A DNA stretch of 14,674 bases from Fidelibacterota bacterium (lineage in GTDB: Bacteria > Fidelibacterota > Marinisomatia > Marinisomatales > TCS55): assembly GCA_002701785.1 (NCBI GenBank), contig NZXC01000017.1, positions 11,800 to 26,473 on the forward strand. The letters run 5' to 3'. The notes beneath the pieces were generated by a model, which searched no databases, was not told where the DNA came from, and saw only the letters and a list, made by a program, of their open reading frames with translations. Positions 7,655 through 14,297 of this stretch are shown here, in pieces; position 1 is the stretch's first letter; each line of letters starts with the position of its first letter. A program made the translations under genes and the position numbers.

Positions 7655-8368
7655 GTGAAAATTAAAATTATAGGAATGTTAATTGTTTTTGTTTTGATAG
7701 AAATTAGCTTTGCAGGTGATGTTCAAGGAAAAATTACATTTGATGGGAACGCCCCAAAAATGAAACCCTTAAGAATGGATGCGGACCCCGTATGTGTCGC
7801 TAATAATGAAATACAACCTAGAAAAGAATGGTTAGTGCTTGATGAAAATAACGGTGTAAAAAATGTATTGGTTTATGTAAAGGAGAGTAAATCTGGAACA
7901 TTAGTAGATATTGATTATGTACCTAAGGATAAAGCTGTTATCGATCAAAAAGGATGCGTTTATGTTCCTCATGTATTGGGTGTCATGGTAGGGCAACAGC
8001 TAGATATTCTAAATAGCGATGGTACTTTGCATAATATCCATGCACTACCTAAGGTAAACAAGGAATTCAATAAAGCTATGCCTAGATCAAAAAAACAAAT
8101 GTCTGTAACATTTGATAAAGTAGAAGCTCCATTTAAAGTTAAATGTGATGTTCATCCTTGGATGGGTGCATATTTAGGTGTTTTTGATCATCCCTATTTT
8201 GCAGTAACAGATGATAGTGGTTCTTATAGTATTTCTGGTTTAGCTCCTGGAAAATATGTTATTGAAGCGTGGCATGAAAAGCTTGGATCTCAGTCGGCTG
8301 ATATAACTGTGGATGATAGTGGTGTTTCTCAAGATTTTACTTTTAAGAAACCCAGTAAAAAGAAATAG
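7655..8368 (+). CDS. Exported amicyanin/plastocyanin-like copper protein with carboxypeptidase-regulatory-like domain
   Basis: A 237-residue protein with a cleavable signal peptide (residues 1-20, MKIKIIGMLI... ending SFA, then GDV), so it is placed in the periplasm. The type 1 copper set looks complete: H126 in LHNIHA, then C164, H167 and M170 in CDVHPWM. The C-x2-H-x2-M spacing is that of amicyanin; plastocyanin has C-x2-H-x4-M. C47 and C101 could form a disulfide. Residues 186-222 (SGSYSISGLAPGKYVIEAW) form a small carboxypeptidase-regulatory-like beta domain. The protein ends KKPSKKK, a strongly basic tail. It starts at GTG 7655 behind a strong Shine-Dalgarno site, 81 bases after the octaheme cytochrome and 45 before oxidase subunit I. 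A role as electron carrier to the oxidase is likely; a copper-delivery role is the main alternative. Confidence 0.85.
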   Translation: MKIKIIGMLIVFVLIEISFAGDVQGKITFDGNAPKMKPLRMDADPVCVANNEIQPRKEWLVLDENNGVKNVLVYVKESKSGTLVDIDYVPKDKAVIDQKGCVYVPHVLGVMVGQQLDILNSDGTLHNIHALPKVNKEFNKAMPRSKKQMSVTFDKVEAPFKVKCDVHPWMGAYLGVFDHPYFAVTDDSGSYSISGLAPGKYVIEAWHEKLGSQSADITVDDSGVSQDFTFKKPSKKK

Positions 8369-8400
8369 TCTTTATATATTAATTTATAATTTTATAAAGA
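8369..8400 (+). repeat. AT-rich inverted repeat before ctaD
   Basis: TCTTTATA (8369-8376) and its exact reverse complement TATAAAGA (8393-8400) flank a 16-base AT-rich spacer in the 45-base gap before oxidase subunit I. No T-run follows, so it does not look like a terminator. It could be an RNA hairpin, an operator half-site pair, or chance in AT-rich DNA. Confidence 0.3.
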
Positions 8401-8413
8401 ATAAGCGATATAC

Positions 8414-10138
8414 ATGAGCGAACATACTCACCACGAAGAATCTTTTTTCCGAAAATATATTTGGTCAACAGATCATAAAATAATTGGTTTACAGTATGGT
8501 TTTACGGCTTTGTTTTTTTTACTTGTAGGTTTTTCATTAATGATGGTTATGCGTTGGCAGTTGGCTTATCCTGAAACACCTATTCCATTTGTAGGCTCAT
8601 TGTTTGGAGAAGATGGATTATTACTTCCTGACATCTATAATTCACTAGGTGCAATGCATGGAACTATTATGATTTTCCTTGGTATTGTTCCGCTTGCTGT
8701 TGGTGCTTTTGGCAATTATTTGGTGCCATTACAAATTGGTGCTCCCGATATGGCTTTTCCTAAGCTTAATGCTGCTAGTTATTGGAGTTATCTCGTAGGT
8801 GGACTTGTAATGATGAGTAGTTTCTTTACTGAAGAAGGCGCTGCTAGGTCCGGTTGGACTTCCTACCCACCGTTAGCTAATATTGAATTTGGTCAAACTA
8901 TTTGGCTTATAGGGATGATATTTTTAATCACCTCAAGTTTATTGGGATCGATGAATATAATCACTACGATTGTTCAACTTCGTGCGCCAGGTTTAACATG
9001 GATGAGATTGCCGTTTTTCGTATGGGCACAGTTTGTTACTTCCTTTTTGCTGGTATTAGCTTTTCCTCCATTGGAAGCAGCTGCTGTTCTCCAGCTGATG
9101 GATCGTGTAGTGGGAACAAGTTTCTTTTTGCCTAGTGGACTGGTGGTTGCAGGTGAAGTAATGGAAGTTAGTGGAGGAGGAAGTCCATTATTATGGCAAC
9201 ATCTCTTTTGGTTTTTAGCTCATCCAGAAGTTTATGTCTTAATTTTACCGGCAATGGGTGTTGTATCCGAAGTAATTGCTAATAATACCCGTAAACCACT
9301 ATGGGGTTATAATTCATTAGTTTTTGCTGCAGTCTTTCTTGGTTTCATGTCTTTTATTGTATGGGCTCATCATATGTTTTTAACTGGAATGGGGACTACA
9401 ATGAGTGCTTTTTTCCAAACAACAACTATGATTATTTCTATCCCATCTGTTATTATTTTATCTGCATTATTTATTTCATTATGGGGAGCATCAATTCGTT
9501 TTAATACTCCAATGTTATTTGCCCTAGCTTTTTTGCCAATGTTTGGTATCGGTGGGCTAACGGGTTTACCCTTAGGATTTGCTGCAGCTGACATTTATTT
9601 ACATGACACCTATTATGTGATTGGTCATTTTCATTATGTTGTGGCACCAGGTACTATTTTTGGTCTATTTGCTGGTATTTATTATTGGTATCCAAAAATA
9701 ACGGGTAGAAAAATGAATGAACTTCTAGGTAAAATACATTTTTGGCCATCGCTTTTATTCATGAATGGTATCTTTATGCCTATGTTTATACAAGGATTGG
9801 CTGGGGTTTCACGGCGACTTTGGGATGGGGGTCTGGAATATGCGCATGCAGCAGGTGTTCTTCATTGGAATGAATTTATGTCAATTTCTGCGTGGCTATT
9901 AGGACTAGCACAAATTCCTTTTATCTTTAATGTTTTTTATAGTTTAAGAAGTGGGGAAAAAGTAGATAACAATCCTTGGCAGGCCACCACTCTGGAATGG
10001 GAGGCTCCATCGCCACCTTTGCCTCATGTAAATTTTGAAAAATTACCTGAGGTTCATAGAGAACCATATGAATATAGCGTTCCTGGTCGTAATAGAGATT
10101 ATACTCCACAAACAGAACCGAAAAAGGATCAATATTAA
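8414..10138 (+). CDS. ctaD: Cytochrome c oxidase subunit I (A-type heme-copper oxidase)
   Basis: A 574-residue catalytic subunit with about 12 membrane helices that reduces O2 to water at a heme-copper centre. Ligands are in place: H82 and H407 for the low-spin heme, H405 for heme a3 (GHFHYVV), and H270, H319 and H320 for CuB. Y274 is in HPEVY, where it can form the His-Tyr crosslink. D-pathway residues N101, D112, N119 and E272 are present, so it is A1-like. Ungapped alignment from HH319-320 to the next helix places I348 where bovine K319 (K-pathway) is expected, and S345 for T316; S285 is kept and E286 replaces the bovine His256. The C-terminal soluble part (about 512-574) is rich in Pro, Glu and Tyr. 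It heads the oxidase gene block; subunit III starts two bases after its stop. With ctaA and ctaB downstream, heme A is the expected cofactor. Confidence 0.97.
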   Translation: MSEHTHHEESFFRKYIWSTDHKIIGLQYGFTALFFLLVGFSLMMVMRWQLAYPETPIPFVGSLFGEDGLLLPDIYNSLGAMHGTIMIFLGIVPLAVGAFGNYLVPLQIGAPDMAFPKLNAASYWSYLVGGLVMMSSFFTEEGAARSGWTSYPPLANIEFGQTIWLIGMIFLITSSLLGSMNIITTIVQLRAPGLTWMRLPFFVWAQFVTSFLLVLAFPPLEAAAVLQLMDRVVGTSFFLPSGLVVAGEVMEVSGGGSPLLWQHLFWFLAHPEVYVLILPAMGVVSEVIANNTRKPLWGYNSLVFAAVFLGFMSFIVWAHHMFLTGMGTTMSAFFQTTTMIISIPSVIILSALFISLWGASIRFNTPMLFALAFLPMFGIGGLTGLPLGFAAADIYLHDTYYVIGHFHYVVAPGTIFGLFAGIYYWYPKITGRKMNELLGKIHFWPSLLFMNGIFMPMFIQGLAGVSRRLWDGGLEYAHAAGVLHWNEFMSISAWLLGLAQIPFIFNVFYSLRSGEKVDNNPWQATTLEWEAPSPPLPHVNFEKLPEVHREPYEYSVPGRNRDYTPQTEPKKDQY

Positions 10139-10140
10139 TT

Positions 10141-10737
10141 ATGAATATTCCTTATACAGTTGAAGAAAGGCCCGATACTGGATTATATAATGCGAAATTG
10201 GGAATTTGGTTATTTCTTGCATCAGAGGTTATGTTATTTGGTGGGCTATTTTCTGCATATGTTTTTTTGAGATTTGGTGCTCCTGAAGGGGCATTTCATG
10301 AATGGGGAAAAGAATTAAATATTCCATTAGCAACAATTAATACAATGATATTGATTTCTTCTAGTGTGACGATGGTAATGTCATGGGCTTCTTTAAAGCT
10401 TAAAGATTTTAAAAAATACAAATTTTATATGGGTATTACATTGTTATGTGCCTTGGGTTTTTTAGTTATTAAATACTTAGAGTATACTGCAAAGTTCGAT
10501 CATCATATTTACCCAAGTACCAATACATTTTATGCTATATATTTTACTCTTACAGGACTCCATGGATTACATATTATTGGAGGTATGGTAGTCCTTTTTT
10601 ATTTATGGATGCCCGGTAGTAAAATGTGGCATTCAAAACCAGAACAATTTACAAATAGAATTGAAACTGTAGGATTGTATTGGCATTTTGTTGATTTGGT
10701 ATGGATATTCCTTTTCCCAATTCTATACTTATTATAG
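10141..10737 (+). CDS. ctaE: Cytochrome c oxidase subunit III, five-helix form
   Basis: A 198-residue membrane subunit of the oxidase. It shows the conserved WLFLASEVMLFGGLFSAYVF (23-42) with the family glutamate E29, then GLHGLHIIGGM in the middle, and YWHFVDLVWIFLFP near the C-terminus, which is the subunit III signature. The length corresponds to the short bacterial form with five helices; mitochondrial subunit III has seven. Subunit III binds no metal and stabilises subunit I and proton uptake through the D-pathway. The start is two bases after the ctaD stop. Its TAG stop (10735-10737) is embedded in the Shine-Dalgarno sequence of the next gene, so the two are probably translationally linked. 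Confidence 0.96.
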   Translation: MNIPYTVEERPDTGLYNAKLGIWLFLASEVMLFGGLFSAYVFLRFGAPEGAFHEWGKELNIPLATINTMILISSSVTMVMSWASLKLKDFKKYKFYMGITLLCALGFLVIKYLEYTAKFDHHIYPSTNTFYAIYFTLTGLHGLHIIGGMVVLFYLWMPGSKMWHSKPEQFTNRIETVGLYWHFVDLVWIFLFPILYLL

Positions 10738-10741
10738 GAGG
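10735..10741 (+). promoter_or_regulatory. Shine-Dalgarno site overlapping the ctaE stop codon
   Basis: TAGGAGG holds the ctaE stop codon and a full AGGAGG, four bases before the ATG at 10746. This fixes the start of subunit IV at 10746. The in-frame ATG at 10701 would lie inside ctaE and has no such site. Confidence 0.85.
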
Positions 10742-10745
10742 TTTT

Positions 10746-11054
10746 ATGACTAGTGGACATGACACAGCGGATATAAAAAATCATATAAAAGTATATATGA
10801 TGGTTTTTGCAGCATTAGCTTTTTTGACAATAATCACAGTTGCTGCATCTTACTTAGATTTGAGTAGTGGTGAAGCAATTTTCCTTGCGTTAGCTATTGC
10901 TTCTATCAAAGGCTCTTTGGTGGCGAGCTATTTTATGCATTTAATATCTGAGCGTGCTTTAATTACTTGGATATTGATGCTTACAGCCGGTTTCTTTTTT
11001 ATATTAATGTTCATTCCTATGGCTTCGTTAATAGATCAGGCAAGGTTAGGATGA
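10746..11054 (+). CDS. ctaF: Cytochrome c oxidase subunit IV (prokaryotic COX4 type)
   Basis: A 102-residue protein with three membrane helices (about 15-35, 43-62 and 72-94). The pattern ALAIASIKGSLVASYFMHL (48-66) is typical of bacterial subunit IV, which helps assemble the CuB-containing oxidase core. The start at 10746 follows a full AGGAGG; the longer form from 10701 would add 15 residues that are only a frame-shifted reading of ctaE. Its TGA stop overlaps the ATG of the next gene in the sequence ATGA (11051-11054), which points to coupled translation. Confidence 0.9.
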   Translation: MTSGHDTADIKNHIKVYMMVFAALAFLTIITVAASYLDLSSGEAIFLALAIASIKGSLVASYFMHLISERALITWILMLTAGFFFILMFIPMASLIDQARLG

Positions 11055-11248
11055 TATCCCTAAAAACATTTCATATTCTTTTTATTGCTTTGGCTATTAT
11101 TCTAATGATTGGTTATGGTGCTTATGAATTAATAACACCATCTGCTCCAGGTATTATGTCAAATATTTTTGCTCTTTTATCATTTGCTGTAGGAGGTGCT
11201 TTACTATTCTATTTTGTTCGTATAATTCAAAAATTTAGGACAATATGA
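11051..11248 (+). CDS. Small two-helix membrane protein of the oxidase block, function unknown
   Basis: A 65-residue hydrophobic protein with two probable membrane helices (about 5-25 and 37-57) joined by a short Tyr- and Pro-containing loop (GAYELITPSAPG). I do not recognise a family and see no metal-binding motif. The start is taken at ATG 11051 because it overlaps the ctaF stop (ATGA) and its own stop overlaps the next start in the same way. An upstream in-frame ATG at 10967 would only add a frame-shifted reading of ctaF. The chain of overlaps between oxidase genes suggests an accessory subunit or assembly factor; this is inference from context. Confidence 0.7.
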   Translation: MISLKTFHILFIALAIILMIGYGAYELITPSAPGIMSNIFALLSFAVGGALLFYFVRIIQKFRTI

Positions 11249-11493
11249 AAAACACTATTAAACTGATATATTTATATACTTTAATTTGTTTTCCTAGAAT
11301 CTTATCAGCATGTGCAACGTGTTATGGCGCAGCAGATGCACCCGCTACTCAGGGATTAAATATGGCTATTCTTGTGTTACTGGCTTTTATAGGTATAATA
11401 CTATCATTAATTATTTTGACAATATTTTCATTTTATAAAAGATCAAAAGCATATCATTTGTCTTTATTAACTAAAATTGAAAATGGGGAATAA
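11245..11493 (+). CDS. Small Cys-x-x-Cys membrane protein of the oxidase block (possible lipoprotein), function unknown
   Basis: An 82-residue protein with a hydrophobic N-terminus followed by LSACATCYG (20-28), then a membrane helix at about 40-63 and a short basic-polar tail. LSAC fits a lipobox, so C23 could be lipidated; alternatively C23 and C26 form a redox or copper-binding pair. The motif is CxxCY, not CxxCH, so it is not a heme site. It starts by ATGA overlap with the previous gene and ends 7 bases before ctaC, which encodes the CuA subunit. That position suggests a role in assembly or copper handling of subunit II, but nothing in the sequence proves it. I recall similar short unnamed proteins in oxidase operons, without a known function. 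Confidence 0.72.
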   Translation: MKNTIKLIYLYTLICFPRILSACATCYGAADAPATQGLNMAILVLLAFIGIILSLIILTIFSFYKRSKAYHLSLLTKIENGE

Positions 11494-11500
11494 TTAAGCT

Positions 11501-12343
11501 ATGCTAGAATTTCTTCAAAAATATGGACTACCAATTAGTCTCTCAGAGGCAGGCCCAGGAATTGATGAAATCATTGTCTTGACACATTGGCTTATGTTAT
11601 TTTTATTTATTGGTTGGGGATCTTTCTTTATTGTATCCTTAGTAAAATTTCGTTCATCAAAAAACCCCAAAGCGGATCATGTAGGTGTGAAATCTCACTT
11701 TTCTTCAGTGCTGGAAGTTGCTATTGCTGTAGTAGAAATAGTATTACTTATTGGTTTTGCTTTTCCAATATGGGCAAATCGGGTTAATAATGTCCCATCT
11801 ACAAATGATGGAGCGGTCCATATTCGTGTCGTTGCTCAACAGTATGTATGGAATATTCATTATACAGGACCCGATGGAATTTTTGGTGATTCAAGGTCGG
11901 AGCTAGTAGACGAGGTAGATAATCCAATAGGGATAGATAGATCTAGTCCAAACTCTGCTGATGATTTTTATACAATTAATCAATTACATATTCCAGTTAA
12001 TAAGAAAATTCGTATTGATTTATCAACAAAAGATGTTATTCATAGCTTTAAACTCCCAGAACTCCGTGTTGGCCAGGATGCCATCCCAGGGATGAGTATT
12101 CCAATTCATTTTACGGCTAACATGACTTCAGATCAATTTTTACAACAAATGATTGGAACTCCTCGTGAAGGTAAGGGCTTGGAAATAGCTTGTGCACAGT
12201 TATGCGGACTTGGACATTATCGGATGAGAGGATACTTAATAGTTGACACTGAAGAAGAATATAATGATTGGTTAAATTTGCAGGCTGAATATTTGTTAGA
12301 AGATAATGAAGAAGATGAATGGGGTGATGAGGAAGACTGGTAA
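11501..12343 (+). CDS. ctaC: Cytochrome c oxidase subunit II with CuA site and acidic C-terminal tail
   Basis: A 280-residue subunit that accepts electrons at a binuclear CuA centre in a periplasmic cupredoxin domain. Two membrane helices lie at about 24-48 and 69-91. CuA residues are H181 (DVIHSF), C231, Q233, C235, H239 and M242 in CAQLCGLGHYRM. The glutamine replaces the more common glutamate, which binds through its backbone, so copper binding should be kept. The aromatic patch before the domain is QQYVWNIHY (113-121). An acidic insertion with many Asp, Glu and Ser lies at about 124-157. No heme c domain is fused, so this is not a caa3-type subunit II. The last 14 residues (267-280) are acidic and end DEWGDEEDW, nearly the same tail as the octaheme cytochrome. 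Unusually, the gene lies after subunits I, III and IV. Confidence 0.96.
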   Translation: MLEFLQKYGLPISLSEAGPGIDEIIVLTHWLMLFLFIGWGSFFIVSLVKFRSSKNPKADHVGVKSHFSSVLEVAIAVVEIVLLIGFAFPIWANRVNNVPSTNDGAVHIRVVAQQYVWNIHYTGPDGIFGDSRSELVDEVDNPIGIDRSSPNSADDFYTINQLHIPVNKKIRIDLSTKDVIHSFKLPELRVGQDAIPGMSIPIHFTANMTSDQFLQQMIGTPREGKGLEIACAQLCGLGHYRMRGYLIVDTEEEYNDWLNLQAEYLLEDNEEDEWGDEEDW

Positions 12344-12354
12344 ATAATCCTTAT

Positions 12355-12370
12355 ATAGCTCTTTAGCTAT
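12355..12370 (+). terminator. Weak hairpin after ctaC
   Basis: ATAGCT (12355-12360) and AGCTAT (12365-12370) form a 6-bp stem with a CTTT loop in the 60-base gap between ctaC and ctaA, followed by a T-rich stretch (TTTATTTATTATT). The stem is short and AT-rich. At most it would attenuate transcription between the oxidase structural genes and the heme genes, or mark a 3' end protected from decay. Confidence 0.3.
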
Positions 12371-12403
12371 TTTATTTATTATTATACTTTCGTAAATCAT
12401 TTA

Positions 12404-13402
12404 ATGTCTTTATTGGATGTAAACTCAATTTCGTTTCATATCATTGCTAAAATATTATCAAAAATACTAGTTTTTTCAATTCTTGTATTGATATTTGCTG
12501 GAGCTTTAGTTAAAAGTCATGAGGTTGGATTATCGGTACCTGATTGGCCAACAACCTATGGATATCAAATGTTTTCCTTTCCTTTTTCAGATATGGTTGG
12601 TGGGATATTTTATGAACATGGTCATAGAATGATAGCAACAGTGGTCGGTTTTATGACTTTAATTTTATCCATTATGGTATATTTAAGTAATAATAAAATA
12701 TGGTTAAAGAAATTGACCTTCTTAGCTTTAGGTGTTGTGATTCTACAAGGATTATTCGGTGGATTAACTGTTCTATTATATTTACCTGCGTATATATCTG
12801 TTATACATGCAATTCTTGCGCAAACCTTTTTTGTCTTAATAATATTTATTTCTTTCAGTTTATCAATAAAAGATAAAGATAACTTGCAACATTCATCCAA
12901 TGTATCTGATTTAAAACTACCAGCTTATTATGTCTCCATAACTATTTATATACAATTAATTATTGGTGCAATAATGCGTCATACAGAATCAGGATTAGCT
13001 ATACCTGATTTTCCACTATCTGGAGGATATATTATTCCATTATTTAATCAAACAATGATTAATTCAATAAAATCAATGCATTTTGACGCTGGATTACAGT
13101 TTGTCGAATTTTATCAAATTATTATTCATTTTACCCATCGTCTTGGAGCTTTTATTGTCGCTTTATCAATTGGCTATTTATCTTTGAAATTGATTCAACT
13201 AAAATTAAAGTTTTCAATTATTCATAAATTAATATTATCAATTGTTATTTTATTAATTATTCAAATCTTTTTAGGCGCTATGACAATATGGACAGTAAAG
13301 AATCCTTTAATTACGAGTATTCATGTATTAAATGGTGCTATTATTTTAGGTGCTAGTTTATTGATAATTTTACAAGTGCGATCATTAAATCAAATAAAGT
13401 AG
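12404..13402 (+). CDS. ctaA: Heme A synthase
   Basis: A 332-residue, eight-helix membrane enzyme that oxidises the C8 methyl of heme O to a formyl group, giving heme A. The two-fold internal repeat is visible: SHEVGLSVPDWPTTYGY (38-54) matches RHTESGLAIPDFPLSGGY (192-209). Heme-ligand histidines are H74 (in YEHGHR, with E71 as the expected catalytic glutamate) and H135 in the first half, and H245 (in HFTHR) and H307 in the second. The extracytoplasmic loops lack the cysteine pair found in Bacillus-type CtaA, which places it with the Cys-less types. The start at ATG 12404 has no clear Shine-Dalgarno site. It follows ctaC by 60 bases and precedes ctaB by 10. Confidence 0.95.
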   Translation: MSLLDVNSISFHIIAKILSKILVFSILVLIFAGALVKSHEVGLSVPDWPTTYGYQMFSFPFSDMVGGIFYEHGHRMIATVVGFMTLILSIMVYLSNNKIWLKKLTFLALGVVILQGLFGGLTVLLYLPAYISVIHAILAQTFFVLIIFISFSLSIKDKDNLQHSSNVSDLKLPAYYVSITIYIQLIIGAIMRHTESGLAIPDFPLSGGYIIPLFNQTMINSIKSMHFDAGLQFVEFYQIIIHFTHRLGAFIVALSIGYLSLKLIQLKLKFSIIHKLILSIVILLIIQIFLGAMTIWTVKNPLITSIHVLNGAIILGASLLIILQVRSLNQIK

Positions 13403-13412
13403 ATTATAAGTA

Positions 13413-14297
13413 ATGAAAAAAATGTTGAATAAATATTTAGTTATAACTAACTCATATATTGATTTAATGAAGCCAAATATTTTGATCATGGTCTTAATTA
13501 CTACCATATTAGGATACTTTTTAGGTTCTGACGCTAAGATATTATGGAGTAATCTAACATGGATGTTAATTGGGACTACTTTTTCAGCAGGTGGGGCAGG
13601 TGTTTTAAATCAATACCTTGAACGTGATCAAGATAAGATTATGAATCGCACATGTAATAGGCCTATTCCTTCAGGAAAAATATCTCCTAAAAACGCACTT
13701 ATATTTGGAATAATAACAGTTATAGTTGGAACAGTAATTTTATTAGTAAAAACAAATCTTCTTACTGGATTTTTATCATTATTAACAGCATTTATGTATG
13801 TCTTAATATATACACCAATGAAAAGAGTTACCTGGCTAAATACATCTCTAGGATCAATACCAGGGGCCTTACCTCCTGTTGGTGGGTGGGCAGCTGCAAC
13901 TAATAGTATTGATTCAGGAGCTTGGATTCTTTTTGCAATACTATACTTATGGCAACATCCTCATTTTTTTGCAATTGCTTGGATGTGTAAAGATGATTAT
14001 GAAAAAGCTGGATTTAAAATGTTGCCGGTAATTGAACCTGATGGTAATCGGACAATACGTCAAATATTATGGCATTTAAGTTTGTTATTTCCTATTTCAT
14101 TGCTTCCAGTCCTAATAGGAATGAATGGAAATATATATTTATATGGAGTAATGATTATCACTTTATATTATTTTTTGTCAGCCTTACCCATGGTCTATGA
14201 AAAATCCTATAAGAATGCTTCTAAAATATTACAGGCATCTATATTGTATTTACCTGCTTTAATGATAATCATTATTATAGATAAAGGAATGCGATAA
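13413..14297 (+). CDS. ctaB: Protoheme IX farnesyltransferase (heme O synthase)
   Basis: A 294-residue UbiA-superfamily membrane prenyltransferase that adds a farnesyl group to heme B to make heme O, the substrate of CtaA. The first prenyl-diphosphate-binding motif is NQYLERDQDKIMNRT (66-80), with D72 and D74, followed by NRPIPSG (82-88). YTPMKRVTWLNTSLGSIPGA (133-152) and WQHPHFFAIAWMCKDDYEKAG (180-200) are typical of this family, the latter holding the second aspartate motif at D194-D195. Nine membrane segments are expected. The start is ATG 13413; ATG 13422 is a possible alternative three codons later. Its TAA stop shares one base with the ATG of the next gene. Confidence 0.96.
   Translation: MKKMLNKYLVITNSYIDLMKPNILIMVLITTILGYFLGSDAKILWSNLTWMLIGTTFSAGGAGVLNQYLERDQDKIMNRTCNRPIPSGKISPKNALIFGIITVIVGTVILLVKTNLLTGFLSLLTAFMYVLIYTPMKRVTWLNTSLGSIPGALPPVGGWAAATNSIDSGAWILFAILYLWQHPHFFAIAWMCKDDYEKAGFKMLPVIEPDGNRTIRQILWHLSLLFPISLLPVLIGMNGNIYLYGVMIITLYYFLSALPMVYEKSYKNASKILQASILYLPALMIIIIIDKGMR

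Noticed and set aside
7567..7665. Possible 32-residue hydrophobic peptide bridging the octaheme and cupredoxin genes
   Set aside because: It has no ribosome site of its own, overlaps both neighbours and contains the strong Shine-Dalgarno site of the cupredoxin gene. It is probably chance in AT-rich DNA.
9370..9594. Reverse-strand open frames, for example opposite ctaD and opposite the octaheme gene
   Set aside because: They lie wholly within well-supported genes, have no ribosome site, and encode low-complexity hydrophobic sequence typical of antisense shadows.
8414..10138. Subunit I as a nitric oxide reductase of the heme-copper family, because the K-pathway lysine is missing
   Set aside because: The HPEVY tyrosine, the D-pathway residues and a CuA-containing subunit II with subunits III and IV all point to an oxygen-reducing A-type oxidase.
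10701..10745. Earlier ATG for subunit IV inside ctaE
   Set aside because: The added residues are a frame-shifted reading of ctaE, and a full AGGAGG precedes the ATG at 10746.
10967..11050. Earlier ATG for the 65-residue membrane protein inside ctaF
   Set aside because: The added 28 residues are a shadow of ctaF; the ATGA overlap at 11051 is the natural start.
11311..11322. CATC as a heme-c attachment site in the 82-residue protein
   Set aside because: The residue after the second Cys is Tyr, not His, so it does not fit CxxCH.
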